DNA from: Cyanobium sp. C1_MAG_00004
Lineage (GTDB): Bacteria; Cyanobacteriota; Cyanobacteriia; PCC-6307; Cyanobiaceae
Direction: 5' to 3'
DNA length: 64,000 nt
Assembly (NCBI GenBank): GCA_027486935.1
Contig: JAIXOF010000134.1
Coordinates: forward strand, 1 to 64,000
Part shown: positions 62,830-64,000 of the stretch, one piece after another
Layout: every line of letters starts with the position of its first letter
Position numbering within the stretch: position 1 is the stretch's first letter
Program-made: the position numbers and the translations under genes
Notes under the pieces: model-generated
The model's input: only the letters and a program-made list of their open reading frames with translations
Told to the model about the DNA's origin: nothing
Database searches by the model: none

Positions 62830-64000
62830 ATGGGTGTGGAAAATCTGGTGATCGTCGGCTCAGGGCCCGCCGGGTACACCGCAGCCATCTATGCCGCCCG
62901 GGCCAACCTCAACCCCCTGCTGATCACCGGCTTTCAGGACGGCGGCATCCCGGGAGGTCAGCTGATGACCACCACCCATGTCGAGAACTTCCCCGGGTTC
63001 CCGGACGGCATCCTGGGGCCCGACCTGATGGACCGGATGAAGGCCCAGGCGGTCCGCTGGGGCACCCGGTTGATCGAGGCCGATGCTGAAGCGATCGACC
63101 TCTGCCAGCGCCCGTATCGGATCACCGCCGAAGGACAGGTGTTTGAGACCCAGTCGGTGATCCTGGCCACCGGTGCCAGCGCCAACCGCCTGGGCCTGCC
63201 CAGCGAGGAGCGCTTCTGGAGCCGGGGCATCAGCGCCTGCGCCATCTGTGATGGCGCCACACCCCAGTTCAGAAACGAACCGGTGGCCGTGGTCGGCGGC
63301 GGTGATTCCGCCTGTGAAGAGGCGGTCTACCTGACCAAGTACGGCAGCCACGTGCACCTGATCGTGCGCGGCGACCGCCTGCGGGCCAGCGCAGCCATGG
63401 CCGACCGGGTGCTCGCCAACCCCGCCATCACCGTGCACTGGAACCGCCAGGTGGCCGATGCCCAAGGAAATGACTGGCTGGACGCGATCCTGCTGCGGGA
63501 CGGCGACGCGGGCGCCAACGAAGAGCTGGCCGTCAAGGGCCTGTTCTATGCGATTGGCCACACCCCCAACACCCGCCTGGTGGCCGGCCAGCTCGAGCTG
63601 GATGCCAAGGGCTACCTGGTGACCCTGCCCGGCCGGCCGGAAACCAGCAAAGAAGGCGTTTACGCCGCCGGCGATGTGGCGGATGCCGAATGGCGCCAGG
63701 GCATCACCGCCGCAGGCAGCGGCTGCCAGGCCGCCCTCGCCGCCGAGCGCTGGCTCAGCCATCACCAGCTGGCCGTGACCGTCAGCCGCGAACCCGTCGA
63801 TCCCCAGGAGGTCGGTGAGCCCATCCGCACCGCCGTCAGCGACGAGGTCAATTTTGACGCCAACGCCCTCTGGCAGAAGGGCAGCTACGCCCTGCGCAAG
63901 CTGTATCACGACAGCAACAAACCGCTGCTGGTCGTCTACACCTCACCCACCTGTGGTCCCTGCCACGTGCTCAAGCCCCAGCTCAAACGGGTGCTCGACG
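62830..64000 (+). CDS. NADPH thioredoxin reductase fused to thioredoxin (NTRC-type), cut by window
   Basis: The frame from ATG 62830 is open to the window edge (390 codons). The N-terminal part is a thioredoxin reductase: [23 protein letters not shown], redox centre [26 protein letters not shown] and [23 protein letters not shown]. From about residue 335 a linker leads to a thioredoxin domain with [12 protein letters not shown]. This is the NTRC architecture of cyanobacteria and plastids, which reduces 2-Cys peroxiredoxin and other targets in the dark. The C-terminal end of the thioredoxin domain lies outside the window. Confidence 0.93.
   Translation, partial: MGVENLVIVGSGPAGYTAAIYAARANLNPLLITGFQDGGIPGGQLMTTTHVENFPGFPDGILGPDLMDRMKAQAVRWGTRLIEADAEAIDLCQRPYRITAEGQVFETQSVILATGASANRLGLPSEERFWSRGISACAICDGATPQFRNEPVAVVGGGDSACEEAVYLTKYGSHVHLIVRGDRLRASAAMADRVLANPAITVHWNRQVADAQGNDWLDAILLRDGDAGANEELAVKGLFYAIGHTPNTRLVAGQLELDAKGYLVTLPGRPETSKEGVYAAGDVADAEWRQGITAAGSGCQAALAAERWLSHHQLAVTVSREPVDPQEVGEPIRTAVSDEVNFDANALWQKGSYALRKLYHDSNKPLLVVYTSPTCGPCHVLKPQLKRVLD

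Noticed and set aside
62860-63909. 349-codon minus-strand frame opposite the thioredoxin reductase
   Set aside because: Antisense of a clear NTRC gene that runs off the window edge; no recognisable domain.
1-64000. Insertion sequences, integrases, prophage genes and rRNA genes
   Set aside because: No transposase, integrase, phage structural gene, terminal inverted repeats or rRNA segments were recognised anywhere in the window.

Overview
The window is 64 kb of GC-rich, densely coding chromosome from a picocyanobacterium of the Synechococcus/Cyanobium/Prochlorococcus lineage. The best marker is the 62-residue hyper-conserved protein of that lineage (40683-40871), lying between tRNA-Trp and tRNA-Asp/gltX. 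Other support comes from a respiratory oxidase of the cyanobacterial CuA-less type, an NTRC-type thioredoxin reductase with a fused thioredoxin, split pnt genes, and repeated HIP1 octamers (GCGATCGC). No rRNA operon, CRISPR array, prophage or insertion sequence was seen.

Layout. 1-5.5 kb: a cut-off membrane protein, a secreted alpha/beta hydrolase, a decayed P-type ATPase-like protein and a CPA1-type antiporter without its ND motif. 5.5-11.6 kb: a sugar/metabolite block, with a glucose-dehydrogenase-like SDR facing a seven-gene run (RidA, cupin, gluconolactonase-like, Nif11-like, GlcG/HbpS, VOC, CAX). 11.6-18.7 kb: glycogen debranching enzyme, CLC channel, DoxX, two hydrolase-like proteins and a frameshifted DUF6629 gene. 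18.7-30.4 kb: a nine-gene minus-strand array, two DUF2231 proteins, ctaC/D/E of a CuA-less A2-type oxidase, a GMC flavoprotein, a GH63-like glucosidase, a second GMC flavoprotein and an unknown protein. 30.5-40 kb: HdeD-like protein, 5-oxoprolinase, YajQ, MAPEG, other conserved cyanobacterial genes, map. 40-48.4 kb: rplS, tRNA-Trp, hyper-conserved protein, tRNA-Asp, gltX, antiporter, DUF1643, an MNT-HEPN pair and polA. 48.4-50.5 kb: a LysR-like regulator and about 1.2 kb of AT-richer, gene-poor DNA with a vapC remnant. 50.5-64 kb: cysS, an MFS carrier, dxr, a 2Fe-2S protein, a YheT-like hydrolase, pntB/pntA2/pntA1, an SF2 helicase and the start of a thioredoxin reductase-thioredoxin fusion.

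The most interesting unit is the 18.7-30.4 kb array. Nine genes on one strand, mostly overlapping or separated by a few bases, combine an oxidase without the CuA site (so probably a quinol oxidase) with two FAD oxidoreductases and a glucosidase. Together with the glucose dehydrogenase/gluconolactonase block at 6-10 kb, this suggests sugar or polyol oxidation feeding electrons to a terminal oxidase. That link is an inference from gene order. Translational coupling (ATGA or TGATG overlaps) and overlapping convergent 3' ends are frequent throughout.
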